A stretch of DNA of 64,000 nucleotides from Roseiarcus sp963836695. Its GTDB lineage: Bacteria > Pseudomonadota > Alphaproteobacteria > Rhizobiales > Beijerinckiaceae. How positions within the stretch are numbered: the first letter of the stretch is position 1; the number at the start of each line of letters is the position of its first letter. Shown here one piece after another: positions 10,903-18,650 of the stretch. The stretch lies in NCBI GenBank assembly GCA_963836695.1, contig CAWIKX010000016.1:1-64000 (forward strand). Reading direction: 5' to 3'. The notes below the pieces were generated by a model, which worked only from the letters and a program-made list of their open reading frames with translations, made no database searches and had not been told where the DNA came from. The position numbers were made by a program, and so were the translations under genes.

Positions 10903-11665
10903 CCGGCGCCCCCAGGCCGTCGATCAGGGCCTTCAGGGTCGTTGCGGTCGAGGCGTCCGCCTCGCCGTCGACTCGCTCGGGCCGGAAGTGGCGCTGGAAC
11001 GCGGCAACGACTTGTCGGGTCTGGCGGTCATAGATCCCAGTGATCTCGACCCCATAGCCGTAGAGCGCCAGCAGCGCCTGCAGCGCCCGCACTGGCGGAC
11101 CTTCCTCCTCGTGAGTGAAGAGCGGCGAGCCGGTGATCGGGGCGGGCTCGGTCCAATGGCCGACGCCGTTCCGCCACAGCGCCTCCCACGGAAAAGCTTC
11201 CCCCGGATCGCGCTTGCGCGAAGGCGCGGTGTCGGAATGGGCGAGGACCCGTTCGGCCACGATTGCCCAGCGCCCGACAATGTCTCGCGCGAGCGCGCTC
11301 GTCGCCTCGATCTGGGATAGTGGAAAGGGCGGCGACCCGCCGTCATGGCCGGGATTGACGATCTCGATTCCGATCGACGCCGAGTTGAGATCGGTTTCGC
11401 CTTTCCATGAGCCCCTGCCTGCGTGCCAGGCGCGGGCGCTCTCGGCAACCAACTGGTCGATTGAGCCGTCTTCCCAAATGAGATAGTGCGCGGACACTTC
11501 CGAGGCGGGATCGGTAAGCGCCCTTAACGCGGCCTCTCCCGTCGGCATGCCGGTGTAGTGCAGGATAAGGCAATTGGGACGACTATAGCCGCGCCGTTCG
11601 CCCGAGTTGGGGGAGACCACAAACCGAGCAACGAGAGCGCTGTCGGGTGAGGGACGCGTCGTCAT
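10790..11665 (-). CDS. N-acetylmuramoyl-L-alanine amidase, AmiD-like
   Basis: Cell-wall hydrolase with an Amidase_2 domain at roughly residues 25-170: CLILHYTGMPTGEAALRAL (zinc histidine), SAHYLIWEDGSIDQLV, AWHAGRGSWKG, NSASIGIEIVNPGHD and VLAHSDTAPSRKRDPGEAFP. A PG_binding_1 domain follows at about 190-255 (VRALQALLALYGYGVEITG, AFQRHFRPERVDG, TATTLKALIDGL). The canonical domain ends near position 10910. The last 40 residues are coded inside the 3' end of the opposite beta-helix gene and look non-native, so the original stop may have been lost by recombination there. No obvious signal peptide is present at this start. Confidence 0.85.
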   Translation of the reverse strand: MTTRPSPDSALVARFVVSPNSGERRGYSRPNCLILHYTGMPTGEAALRALTDPASEVSAHYLIWEDGSIDQLVAESARAWHAGRGSWKGETDLNSASIGIEIVNPGHDGGSPPFPLSQIEATSALARDIVGRWAIVAERVLAHSDTAPSRKRDPGEAFPWEALWRNGVGHWTEPAPITGSPLFTHEEEGPPVRALQALLALYGYGVEITGIYDRQTRQVVAAFQRHFRPERVDGEADASTATTLKALIDGLGAPVTSGTHRLPQCKAPCAYSRGCPSRLPRLLRQWPVRLL

Positions 11666-11751
11666 GTCACACGGCCGGAGCCGCGCGTCGGGCGTAAGGC
11701 GACGGCGCCATGGCGAGAATTATAGCCATGGCGCGTGAAGCGTAAAGTTGA

Positions 11752-12051
11752 TCAGTACCAGGCGCGGCAGACGCGTTGGCCGTAGGAGTTCCAGCCCCAC
11801 CGCGCACAGCGCCCGTGATAGCGAGGCGCCGTGACGGAGTTGCCGATCAGCGCGCCCGTGCCGGCGCCGATCAAACCGCCGGCAATCGCGCCGCCGGCGC
11901 TGCCGCCCGTGAGCGCCGATCCGATCAGCGCGCCGCCGCCGGCGCCGAGCGCGCCGCCGACCAGCGTGCCTTGTTGTTGTTGGGGCGTGTAGCAGCCGGA
12001 AAGGGACAGACTGCTGACCAGAGCCAGCGCGAGAGCGAAAGTCCTTTTCAT
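11752..12051 (-). CDS. Glycine-zipper lipoprotein, tandem copy 1
   Basis: 99 residues. The start at 12051 gives a lipoprotein signal, MKRTFALALALVSSLSLSGC, with the lipobox cysteine. YTPQQQQGTLVGGALGAG follows, and then a glycine-zipper segment alternating G/A with larger residues (ALIGSALTGGSAGGAIAGG, LIGAGTGALIGN). The end is RCARWGWNSYGQRVCRAWY with two cysteines. The family is small outer-membrane lipoproteins of unknown role that resemble YMGG/17-kDa-antigen-like proteins. It is the third gene in transcription order of a three-copy tandem array. Confidence 0.75.
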   Translation of the reverse strand: MKRTFALALALVSSLSLSGCYTPQQQQGTLVGGALGAGGGALIGSALTGGSAGGAIAGGLIGAGTGALIGNSVTAPRYHGRCARWGWNSYGQRVCRAWY

Positions 12052-12067
12052 GTTCCCCCCTTTAGGT

Positions 12068-12367
12068 TCAATAGAAAGCGGTGCAGACGCGATTGCCGTT
12101 ATAATCGTAGCCAAATTGCGCGCAACGTCCACCCGGCTGCGGCGCCGTCACGGCGTTGCCGACCAGCGCGCCAGTTCCGGCGCCGATCAAACCACCAGCA
12201 ATCGCCCCGCCGGCGCTGCCGCCCGAAACCGCTGAACCGATCAGCGCGCCCGTGCCGGCGCCAATCGCTCCGCCAGCCAGTGTGCCTGTCTGCTGTTGCG
12301 GTGTGTAGCAGCCCGAGACGGACAGCGCGCCGGCGAAAGCAAGCGCAAGAACGAGAGTTTTCTTCAT
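12068..12367 (-). CDS. Glycine-zipper lipoprotein, tandem copy 2
   Basis: 99 residues. The lipoprotein signal is MKKTLVLALAFAGALSVSGC, followed by YTPQQQTGTLAGGAIGAGTG, the same glycine-zipper block as copy 1, and a C-terminus RCAQFGYDYNGNRVCTAFY. It is very similar to copy 1 along its full length, with 16 bp between the genes. The three copies therefore arose by tandem duplication. Divergence is concentrated in the short spacer before the final cysteine motif. Confidence 0.75.
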   Translation of the reverse strand: MKKTLVLALAFAGALSVSGCYTPQQQTGTLAGGAIGAGTGALIGSAVSGGSAGGAIAGGLIGAGTGALVGNAVTAPQPGGRCAQFGYDYNGNRVCTAFY

Positions 12368-12382
12368 GATTCCCCTACAGGC

Positions 12383-12732
12383 TCAATAGAACGCAGTGCA
12401 AACCCGATTACCGTTGTAGTCGTACGCCCACTGGGCGCATCGGCGGGGGGCGGCCCGCCGTAGTATCCCCCGGGTGGCGGCCCGCCGTACCCGCCGTACC
12501 CGTACCCCGGAGGCGTCGCGGCCGAGCCGATCAGTGCGCCAGAGCCTGCGCCGATGGCCGCGCCCGCCAGCGCGCCGCCGGCGCTGCCGCCCGACACCGC
12601 CGAGCCGATCAGAGCGCCGGTGCCCGCCCCGAGCGCGCCGCCCATGAGGGCGTTCTGCTGCTGCGGCGTTTCGCAGGCCGAGGCGGAAAGCGCCGCGGCG
12701 AGCGCCGCCGAAAGAGCAACAATTCTTTTCAT
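12383..12732 (-). CDS. Glycine-zipper lipoprotein, tandem copy 3 (frameshift near end)
   Basis: First gene of the array. The signal MKRIVALSAALAAALSASAC is followed by ETPQQQNALMGGALGAGTG and the glycine zipper. It then has an extra proline/glycine/tyrosine stretch (YGYGGYGGPPPGGYYGG) absent from the other two. The predicted frame runs on through PPPADAPSGR, but a shift at the run of six G at about 12445-12450 restores RCAQWAYDYNGNRVCTAFY and a stop at 12383. This matches the copy 2 ending almost exactly. A homopolymer length error is the simplest explanation. Confidence 0.72.
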
Positions 12733-12929
12733 TCGTTGCGGTCTCCCGTCCGTCTCATTCCCAAAGGCCCCAGTCTCTCGTCACGTCTCGACGTCCTTAA
12801 GACCAAAAACAAGGAGGCGGAAGCGGCAACATCTGCGTAAACGCCACAATCCCATAATTCAAGCAAGGCTTCAATGAACATGCATGCCCTTTAGTTCCCG
12901 GCCAGGGGCTTGAAAATCCTCATTTATGC

Positions 12930-12958
12930 TTGACCTGCCTCGGTCCCGCCCCATATGC
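12930..12958 (+). promoter_or_regulatory. Sigma-70 promoter of rnpB
   Basis: TTGACC at 12930-12935 and CATATG/ATATGC around 12952-12958 are spaced 16-17 bp apart. Transcription would start at about 12965, exactly where the first strand of RNase P helix P1 begins. The agreement between promoter and RNA end supports both calls. Confidence 0.6.
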
Positions 12959-12964
12959 GTCCTT

Positions 12965-13373
12965 CGCCAGTCGGCCGGACGGCCGCCGTCTAAAAAACGG
13001 AGGAAAGTCCGGGCTCCATACGGATACGGCGCCGGATAACGTCCGGCGGGGGCGACCCCAGGGAAAGCGCCACAGAAAGCAAACCGCCGGATCGCTGGCT
13101 GCAAGGCCGTCAAGCGGGAAGGCAAGGGTGAAAGGGTGCGGCAAGAGCGCACCGCGCGGGCGGCAACGTCCGCGGCATGGCAAGCCCCGCCGGGAGCAAA
13201 ACCGAATAGGAGCGACGCGCGGCGCTTTCGAGCGCCGCAAGGCCTTATCCGTTGGCCATGCCGCTCGGGTTGGTTGCTCGAGGCGCCCGGCAACGGGCGT
13301 CCCAGAGGAATGGCCGTCACGTCGGGGTGATGAACCCCGGCCATACAGAACCCGGCTTACAGGCCGGCTGGCG
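12965..13373 (+). ncRNA. rnpB: RNase P RNA, type A
   Basis: Catalytic RNA that trims tRNA 5' leaders. The conserved cores are visible in order: GAGGAAAGTCCGGGCTCC (P4/CR-I, near 13000), CCACAGAAAGCAAACCGCC, AAGGGTGAAAGGGTGCGGCA, AAGAGCGCACCGCG, GAGGAATGG, and TACAGAACCCGGCTTACAGG near 13345-13363. Helix P1 is formed by CGCCAGTCGG at 12965 and CCGGCTGGCG ending at 13373. The length of about 409 nt suits an alphaproteobacterium. Protein-like frames across it are spurious. Confidence 0.96.
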
Positions 13374-13455
13374 TTTGCTTCGCTTCTCATTCAAACTCGT
13401 TCAAAATGAAATCCCATCTCCCTCAGGACGCGGCCGTTCAGCCGGAAAGGCAATT

Positions 13456-13992
13456 ATGCTCCGCGCTGACAAAGTCATTGCAGCCGGCCATTGGTCTGGC
13501 TCTCCGGCCGACACGGTGGTGCTCGATTTTGATGAACGCTACGGCCATCACGTGACCATGACCGGGGTCGGAGGGCTCGAATTCCTGCTCGACCTCCCTG
13601 AGGCGACAATGCTGCGCGGCGGCGATGGCTTGCGGCTCGAGGACGGACGAACCGTCGAAGTGGTCGCCGAACCTGAACCGCTGGCCGAAATCCGCGCCGC
13701 CGACCCTATGGCTCTCATTCGCATCGCGTTGCAGCTCGGCAACCGCCATTTGCCAACCGAAATATTGCCAAAGGCGCTGCGCATTCGGCGCGATCCCGTC
13801 ATCGAGGCGCTGGCTCAAGAGCTTGGCGCCCGAGTGATCGCCCTCGAGGCGCCGTTCAATCCGGAAGGCGGCGCTTATGTGAAGTCCGACAGCGGCGCCG
13901 ATTCTCACCGCCACAGCCACGACCATGGGCGCGACCACGCCCACGCCCATCATCACGACCATGATCATGATCATGAGCGCCGGCGAGGCTGA
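13456..13992 (+). CDS. ureE: Urease accessory protein UreE
   Basis: Nickel metallochaperone that delivers Ni2+ for urease maturation. 178 residues, starting at ATG 13456 behind GGAAAGG. Upstream in-frame codons lie in rnpB and are not used. It has an N-terminal peptide-binding domain (LDFDERYGHHVTMTGVGGLE, LLDLPEATMLRGGDGLRLED). The metal-binding domain carries LIRIALQLGNRHLPTEIL with the conserved dimer-interface histidine, and the tail has at least 14 histidines among aspartates (HSHDHGRDHAHAHHHDHDHD). It overlaps the start of ureF. No urease structural genes are present in this window. Confidence 0.92.
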   Translation: MLRADKVIAAGHWSGSPADTVVLDFDERYGHHVTMTGVGGLEFLLDLPEATMLRGGDGLRLEDGRTVEVVAEPEPLAEIRAADPMALIRIALQLGNRHLPTEILPKALRIRRDPVIEALAQELGARVIALEAPFNPEGGAYVKSDSGADSHRHSHDHGRDHAHAHHHDHDHDHERRRG

Positions 13993-14197
13993 TGGCGCGG
14001 CGACCCCGCTCCTGAGCTGGCGCTCGCCGACGTTCCCGGTCGGCGCCTTCGCCTTTTCGTCTGGGCTGCCGCGCATTCAGGATCTGGCGCGCGAGGCTCG
14101 GATGGGCGACCTTTCTAACCTCGGGGGCCGCGCGTTCCGCTCCGACATTGCAACGGTGTGTCGGGGAACGCGCTATTCGAGATTGTTCCGGTCATGA
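13973..14197 (+). pseudogene. ureF: Urease accessory protein UreF with large internal deletion
   Basis: Only about 74 residues instead of the usual 220 or so. The N-terminus is typical (TPLLSWRSPTFPVGAFAFSS) and the C-terminus is typical (RAFRSDIATVCRGTRYSRLF then RS and stop). The central GTPase-activator body is missing, and a short joining segment, LPRIQDLAREARMGDLSNLG, remains in frame. The stop overlaps the ATG of ureG (ATGA at 14194-14197), as in intact ure operons. Either the gene is truly deleted, which would block nickel insertion, or the assembly collapsed here. Confidence 0.72.
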
Positions 14198-14835
14198 GCG
14201 CAAGCAAGCAACCTCTTCGTGTCGGGATCGGCGGCCCAGTCGGTTCCGGCAAGACGGCGCTCGTGGAGCAGCTTTGCAAGCGCCTGCGCGATGATCTCAG
14301 TATCGCTGCTATCGCCAACGACATCTACACCAAGGAGGATGCGCGCATTCTGGTCGAGGCGGGGGCGCTTCCGCCTGAGAGGATCATGGGCGTCGAGACC
14401 AGAGACTGCCCGCATACGGCGATCGATGAGGCCGCGTCGATCAACCTCGCGGCGGTGGCGGAGATGAGCAAGCGGTTCGACGATCTCGATCTCATCCTCA
14501 TCGAGTCGGGAGGCGACAACCTTGCCGCGACTTTCTCTCCTGAACTCGCCGATCTCATGATCTATGTCATCGACGTCTCCGGCGGCGAGAAAATCCCGCG
14601 CAAAGGCGGCCCGGGCGTGACCCGCTCGGACCTGCTTGTCATCAATAAAATCGATCTTGCTCCGTACGTTGGCGCCTCGCTTGACGTGATGACGACGGAC
14701 GCGATCAGAATGCGCAAGGGTCGTCCCTTCGTGTTCGCAAACATGAAAAGAGGAGAAGGGCTGGGAGCAATTATCGCTTTTCTGCGCCACCAGGGAGGGC
14801 TCGAACAAATAGATCCAAGTTTGGAATGGCAATAG
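14194..14835 (+). CDS. ureG: Urease accessory GTPase UreG
   Basis: SIMIBI-class GTPase that, with UreF/UreD and UreE, drives nickel insertion into apo-urease. 213 residues from ATG 14194. It has the P-loop GIGGPVGSGKTALVEQL, a nickel-binding CPH motif in VETRDCPHTAIDEAAS, LDLILIESGGDNLAATFSPE, a G3-like region, and the NKID guanine-specificity motif in LLVINKIDLAPYVGA. The upstream in-frame ATG at 14158 lies inside ureF and is rejected because the ATGA coupling at 14194 is canonical. Confidence 0.95.
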   Translation: MSASKQPLRVGIGGPVGSGKTALVEQLCKRLRDDLSIAAIANDIYTKEDARILVEAGALPPERIMGVETRDCPHTAIDEAASINLAAVAEMSKRFDDLDLILIESGGDNLAATFSPELADLMIYVIDVSGGEKIPRKGGPGVTRSDLLVINKIDLAPYVGASLDVMTTDAIRMRKGRPFVFANMKRGEGLGAIIAFLRHQGGLEQIDPSLEWQ

Positions 14836-14890
14836 GAACCTTGACCAACGCCGTTCGTTTACAGCGTGAACACGGACAGGCAGGATCTGA

Positions 14891-15475
14891 ATGCATTCCA
14901 CCCGACCCTATCGACACGGGAATTTGCCAACGGCGCTTTTGGCCGCGGCCCGTCAGATCCTAGACGAGAACGGGTTGCAGGCGGTTGGGCTGCGCGAGAC
15001 AGCCCGGCGGGTCGGGGTGTCAGCGACGGCCGCCTATCGCCATTTCACCAACAAGGAAGATTTGCTCGCTTCTGTCGCCGCGGAGGGATTCCGCGAGCTT
15101 GCCGCGGCGATGCAGCGCGCGACCCGGGGCCCCAATCCCCTCACCCGGACGGGTCTTGCTTATATCGAATTCGCCAACCAGAACCGTGGCCTCTTTCGCC
15201 TGATGTTTGGGCCTGTTCTGGCCGAGCGGACGAAATATCCAGCGCTCCACGCCGCTAGCGCGGGAGTTGAGGCTATGCTGCTGCGGGGCGTCACCGATAT
15301 CGATCCGCGGCCGCTCAACGACAATCATGCAGCGATGGCGGCGTGGGGCCTCGTGCATGGGCTCGCGCATCTGAGTGTCGATGGCTACTTTCCGGTTGCG
15401 GGGACAACCGACCAGGCGGAGGAGATCCTGGCCAAGATCAGATTGCCGAGGAGTCCGATCTCCGGGTCTGCCTGA
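14891..15475 (+). CDS. TetR-family transcriptional regulator
   Basis: 194 residues. The N-terminal helix-turn-helix is LLAAARQILDENGLQAVGLR, then RRVGVSATAAYRHFTNKEDL. The C-terminal ligand-binding region contains a GFRELAAAM helix, FANQNRGLFRLMFGP and AWGLVHGLAHLSVDG. This fits the TetR_C_33/WHG-type subgroup. It is convergent with the downstream RND efflux operon (ends 60 bp apart), so it may control that pump, although it does not share a promoter with it. Confidence 0.88.
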   Translation: MHSTRPYRHGNLPTALLAAARQILDENGLQAVGLRETARRVGVSATAAYRHFTNKEDLLASVAAEGFRELAAAMQRATRGPNPLTRTGLAYIEFANQNRGLFRLMFGPVLAERTKYPALHAASAGVEAMLLRGVTDIDPRPLNDNHAAMAAWGLVHGLAHLSVDGYFPVAGTTDQAEEILAKIRLPRSPISGSA

Positions 15476-15535
15476 TAGGCCATACGCTTGGGCCGAAGAG
15501 CTTGGCTGACGGGGCAGACCCAGAAGCTTTTCGCT

Positions 15536-18500
15536 TCACCCGACCTCGACCTCTTCTGTCTTGAGATGCCCAAGCGCCTTCTCTTTCGCCACTAAAGCTG
15601 CGTGGTCGCGGGCGAGGAATGTGTAGACCGCAGGCGTGACGAAAAGCGTGAACAACGTGCCGATCGCCATGCCGAAGAAAATGGTGACGCCGATATTGAA
15701 GCGCGAGACGGCGCCCGCGCCGTGGGCGAAGATGAGCGGCGTCATGCCGACCACCATCGCAGCCGTCGTCATCAGAATAGGCCTTAACCGCACCGCGGCC
15801 GCCTCTTCGATTGCGCTGCGTCGCGAATGGCCGCGTGTCTCCTGCAGGCGATTGGCGAAATCGACCATCAGAATGCCGTGCTTGGAGATGAGGCCGATCA
15901 GGGTGACGAGGCCGATCTGCGAATAGATGTTGATGCTGGCGAAGCCTAGCACGCCGCCGATATTGAGCGGCAAAAGAGCCCCGAACAGGGCCGTCGGCAA
16001 CGCGATGAGAATGATCAGCGGATCGCGGAAACTCTCGTATTGCGCCGCGAGCACAAGATAGATGACGATGAGCGCGAACACGAACACATAGACGAGCGCA
16101 TTGCCCTCCTGCTCGTATTGGCGGGAATCGCCCTGGAAGTCATAGCTGTAGCCTTCCGGAAAGATCTCTTTCGATTTCGCAGTCAGGAAATCGAGCGCTT
16201 CGCCGAGCGTGCGGCCGGGGAAAGGCACACCCGACAGGGTGGCGGAGTTGAGCTGCTGGAAGCTCGTCAGCGCATTGGGCTGCACCTTCTGCGAGACCGT
16301 CGCCACCGCCGAGAGGGGCACAAGCTCGCCGTTGGTAGTGCGCAGCTGATAGCGGGTCAGCCAGGCCGGGTCGAAGCGGAATTCGCGCGGCGCCTGAGGG
16401 ATGACCTGGTAGCTGCGGCCGTAAAGGCTGAACAGATTGACATAGTTGCCGCCCAGCATCGTCGCGAGCGCCGTTCCCACATCGGACATATTCACGCCGA
16501 TGCGGTTCGCCTTGTCGGCGTCGACCTTGAATTGGAGCTGCGGTGTATCGAACTTGAGGTCGACGTCAGTGAATAGGAAGAGACCGCTCTCTTTCGCCGC
16601 CTGCTGCATCTTGAGCGCGACATCAGCCAGGGTCGCATAGTCGCCGGTGGTGCGCATGACGAATTGCATCGGCGCGCCGCCGGTCGAGCCAGGGAGCGCC
16701 GGAGGCGAGAACGCCTGCACCTGCGCCTGCGGCACCGCAAGGAATTTGGGGTTGAGCTCAGCCAGAACCTGTTTCTGGCTCTTGCTTCGCTCGTCCCAGG
16801 GCTTGAGGAGCAAGCCGACGAAAGCGTTGCGGACGTTCGGGAAGCCGTTGATGGTGAAAACATGCGAGATTTCCGGCGTTCCGCGCACCCCGTCATACAG
16901 CCGCTTCGTCGCCTGCTCCGTGTAATCAAGGTTGCCGATCTGCGGCGCCTTGACCAGCGAAAGCAGGATGCCCTGATCCTCTTCCGGAGCGAGCTCACGC
17001 GGGGTCGAGACGTACATGACGGCGGTGAGCGCCAGCACGCCGACCAGGATGAGCAGGGTCAGAGCACGGAAGTTGAGCGAGCTATGGAGGCGGCGCTTAT
17101 AGGCGCGGCGGAGGCTTAAGAACGCGTGATCGAGTTTTCGCGCGAACCAGCCTTCGTTCTTCTCGCGGCTCAAGAGCTTCGAGCACATCATGGGGGACAG
17201 CGTCAGGGCAATGAAGCCGGAGACAATCACGGCGCCCGCTAGGGTGAAGGCGAATTCGCGAAAGAGAACCCCGGTCACGCCGGAAACGAAGCCGATCGGC
17301 GCGTAAACCGCGGCGAGCGTAATGGTCATGGCGATGATCGGCAGCGCGATCTCATGGGCGCCGCGGATCGCCGCGTCGAAGGGCGTCATGCCCTCCTCGA
17401 TGTGGCGGTGGATGTTCTCCACGACCACGATCGCGTCGTCGACCACGAGACCGATGCCGAGCACGAGCGCAAGCAAGGTCAGGAGATTGATCGAATAGCC
17501 GAGCGCCATCAACGCGATCATCACGCCGATAAGCGACAGCGGGATCGTGACGATAGGAATGAAGGTCGAACGCAGATTGCCGAGAAAGAGGAAGATCACC
17601 ACGATCACGATCGCCGCCGCCTCGGCGAGCGTCTTGGCAACTTCGTAGATCGAGGCGCGGATGAAGGTGGTCGAGTCGTAGGCGACCGTCGCCCGCAGGC
17701 CTGCTGGCAGCTGGCTCTGGATGCTAGGCATGATCGCGCGCACCCCGTCGATCACGGTCAGCGGATTGGCCTCGGGCGTGCCATAGATGCCGACGAACAC
17801 CGCCTTGAGGCCGTCGAAGACCGAGGAGGAATCGACGCTTTGGGGCCCGAGCTCTATTTTCGAAACATCGCCGAGGCGGACCAGCGCATCGCCGTGCGCT
17901 GTGACCACCAGCTGACCAAATGCCTTGGCGCTGTCGAGGGAGGTTAGCGCGTTGACGCTGATCTGGGTATAATCGCCTTTGACCTCGCCGGCGGCGGTGG
18001 TGAAGTTGTTCGCGGCGAGCGCGGCGCGCACGTCGTTGGCGGTCACCCCTAAGGACGCCATGCGCGTTGGATCGAGCCAAATGCGCATGGCGAAGGTCTG
18101 GCCGCCGAGAATCTGAGCATTGGCGACCCCCTCGACGGTCTGCAGACGCGGCTGGACGACGCGGGTCAAGTAGTCAGTGATCTGAGACGCGCTCATGACC
18201 TCCGAGTTGAACGACAGGTACATGAGCGCGTAGCCTTGGCCCGTCTGCTTGACCACCACCGGGTCGTTTGCGTCGCGCGGCAGAAGCCCGCGTACCTGAT
18301 TGACCTTGGCCAGGGTGTCGGCCATCGCTCGATCGGGATTGGCGTCCAGACGCAGATTGAGCGTGATGGTCGAGGTGTTCTGCTGGGAAGTCGAGACCAG
18401 CGTGTCGATTCCCTCGGCGCTCGCCACCGCCTGCTCGATTGGGGTCGTGATGAATCCCTTGATGACGTCGGCCGAGGCGCCGGGATAGGTGGTGGTGATG

Positions 18501-18640
18501 GTGATCGTGGTGTTCGAGGTCTCGGGAAATTGACGCACTTGCAGGCGGAAGGCGGCCATTCCGCCGATCAAGAGAATGAGCAGGCTGACGACGCTCGCCA
18601 GCACCGGTCGGCGGATGAAGAGATCGGTGAAGGCGTTCAT
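15536..18640 (-). CDS. RND efflux transporter permease
   Basis: 1034 residues, the usual length for a proton-driven inner-membrane RND pump of the multidrug (AcrB/MdtC-like) type. The N-terminus FTDLFIRRPVLASVVSLLIL is canonical. The TM4 proton-relay aspartates are in GIGLVVDDAIVVVENIHRH. Other markers are TPIEQAVASAEGIDTL, FGMAIGTLFTLFVTPAVYTF near the end and two large periplasmic loops. It follows the adaptor gene by 10 bp on the same strand, so they form an operon. No outer-membrane channel gene is adjacent; a TolC-like protein from elsewhere is presumably used. The substrate is unknown. Confidence 0.93.
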   Translation of the reverse strand: MNAFTDLFIRRPVLASVVSLLILLIGGMAAFRLQVRQFPETSNTTITITTTYPGASADVIKGFITTPIEQAVASAEGIDTLVSTSQQNTSTITLNLRLDANPDRAMADTLAKVNQVRGLLPRDANDPVVVKQTGQGYALMYLSFNSEVMSASQITDYLTRVVQPRLQTVEGVANAQILGGQTFAMRIWLDPTRMASLGVTANDVRAALAANNFTTAAGEVKGDYTQISVNALTSLDSAKAFGQLVVTAHGDALVRLGDVSKIELGPQSVDSSSVFDGLKAVFVGIYGTPEANPLTVIDGVRAIMPSIQSQLPAGLRATVAYDSTTFIRASIYEVAKTLAEAAAIVIVVIFLFLGNLRSTFIPIVTIPLSLIGVMIALMALGYSINLLTLLALVLGIGLVVDDAIVVVENIHRHIEEGMTPFDAAIRGAHEIALPIIAMTITLAAVYAPIGFVSGVTGVLFREFAFTLAGAVIVSGFIALTLSPMMCSKLLSREKNEGWFARKLDHAFLSLRRAYKRRLHSSLNFRALTLLILVGVLALTAVMYVSTPRELAPEEDQGILLSLVKAPQIGNLDYTEQATKRLYDGVRGTPEISHVFTINGFPNVRNAFVGLLLKPWDERSKSQKQVLAELNPKFLAVPQAQVQAFSPPALPGSTGGAPMQFVMRTTGDYATLADVALKMQQAAKESGLFLFTDVDLKFDTPQLQFKVDADKANRIGVNMSDVGTALATMLGGNYVNLFSLYGRSYQVIPQAPREFRFDPAWLTRYQLRTTNGELVPLSAVATVSQKVQPNALTSFQQLNSATLSGVPFPGRTLGEALDFLTAKSKEIFPEGYSYDFQGDSRQYEQEGNALVYVFVFALIVIYLVLAAQYESFRDPLIILIALPTALFGALLPLNIGGVLGFASINIYSQIGLVTLIGLISKHGILMVDFANRLQETRGHSRRSAIEEAAAVRLRPILMTTAAMVVGMTPLIFAHGAGAVSRFNIGVTIFFGMAIGTLFTLFVTPAVYTFLARDHAALVAKEKALGHLKTEEVEVG

Positions 18641-18650
18641 CGGCGATCCG

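Noticed and set aside
12871..13409. Protein-coding frames over 12.9-13.4 kb
   Set aside because: The sequence is RNase P RNA on the plus strand with all conserved cores; the frames are chance.
13252..13455. Upstream extension of ureE
   Set aside because: It lies within the RNase P RNA. The ATG at 13456 has a ribosome-binding site and gives a normal UreE N-terminus.
17354..17947. Plus-strand frame antisense to the RND permease
   Set aside because: It is the complement of conserved transmembrane coding sequence; composition is Asp/Arg/His-rich as expected from a shadow frame.
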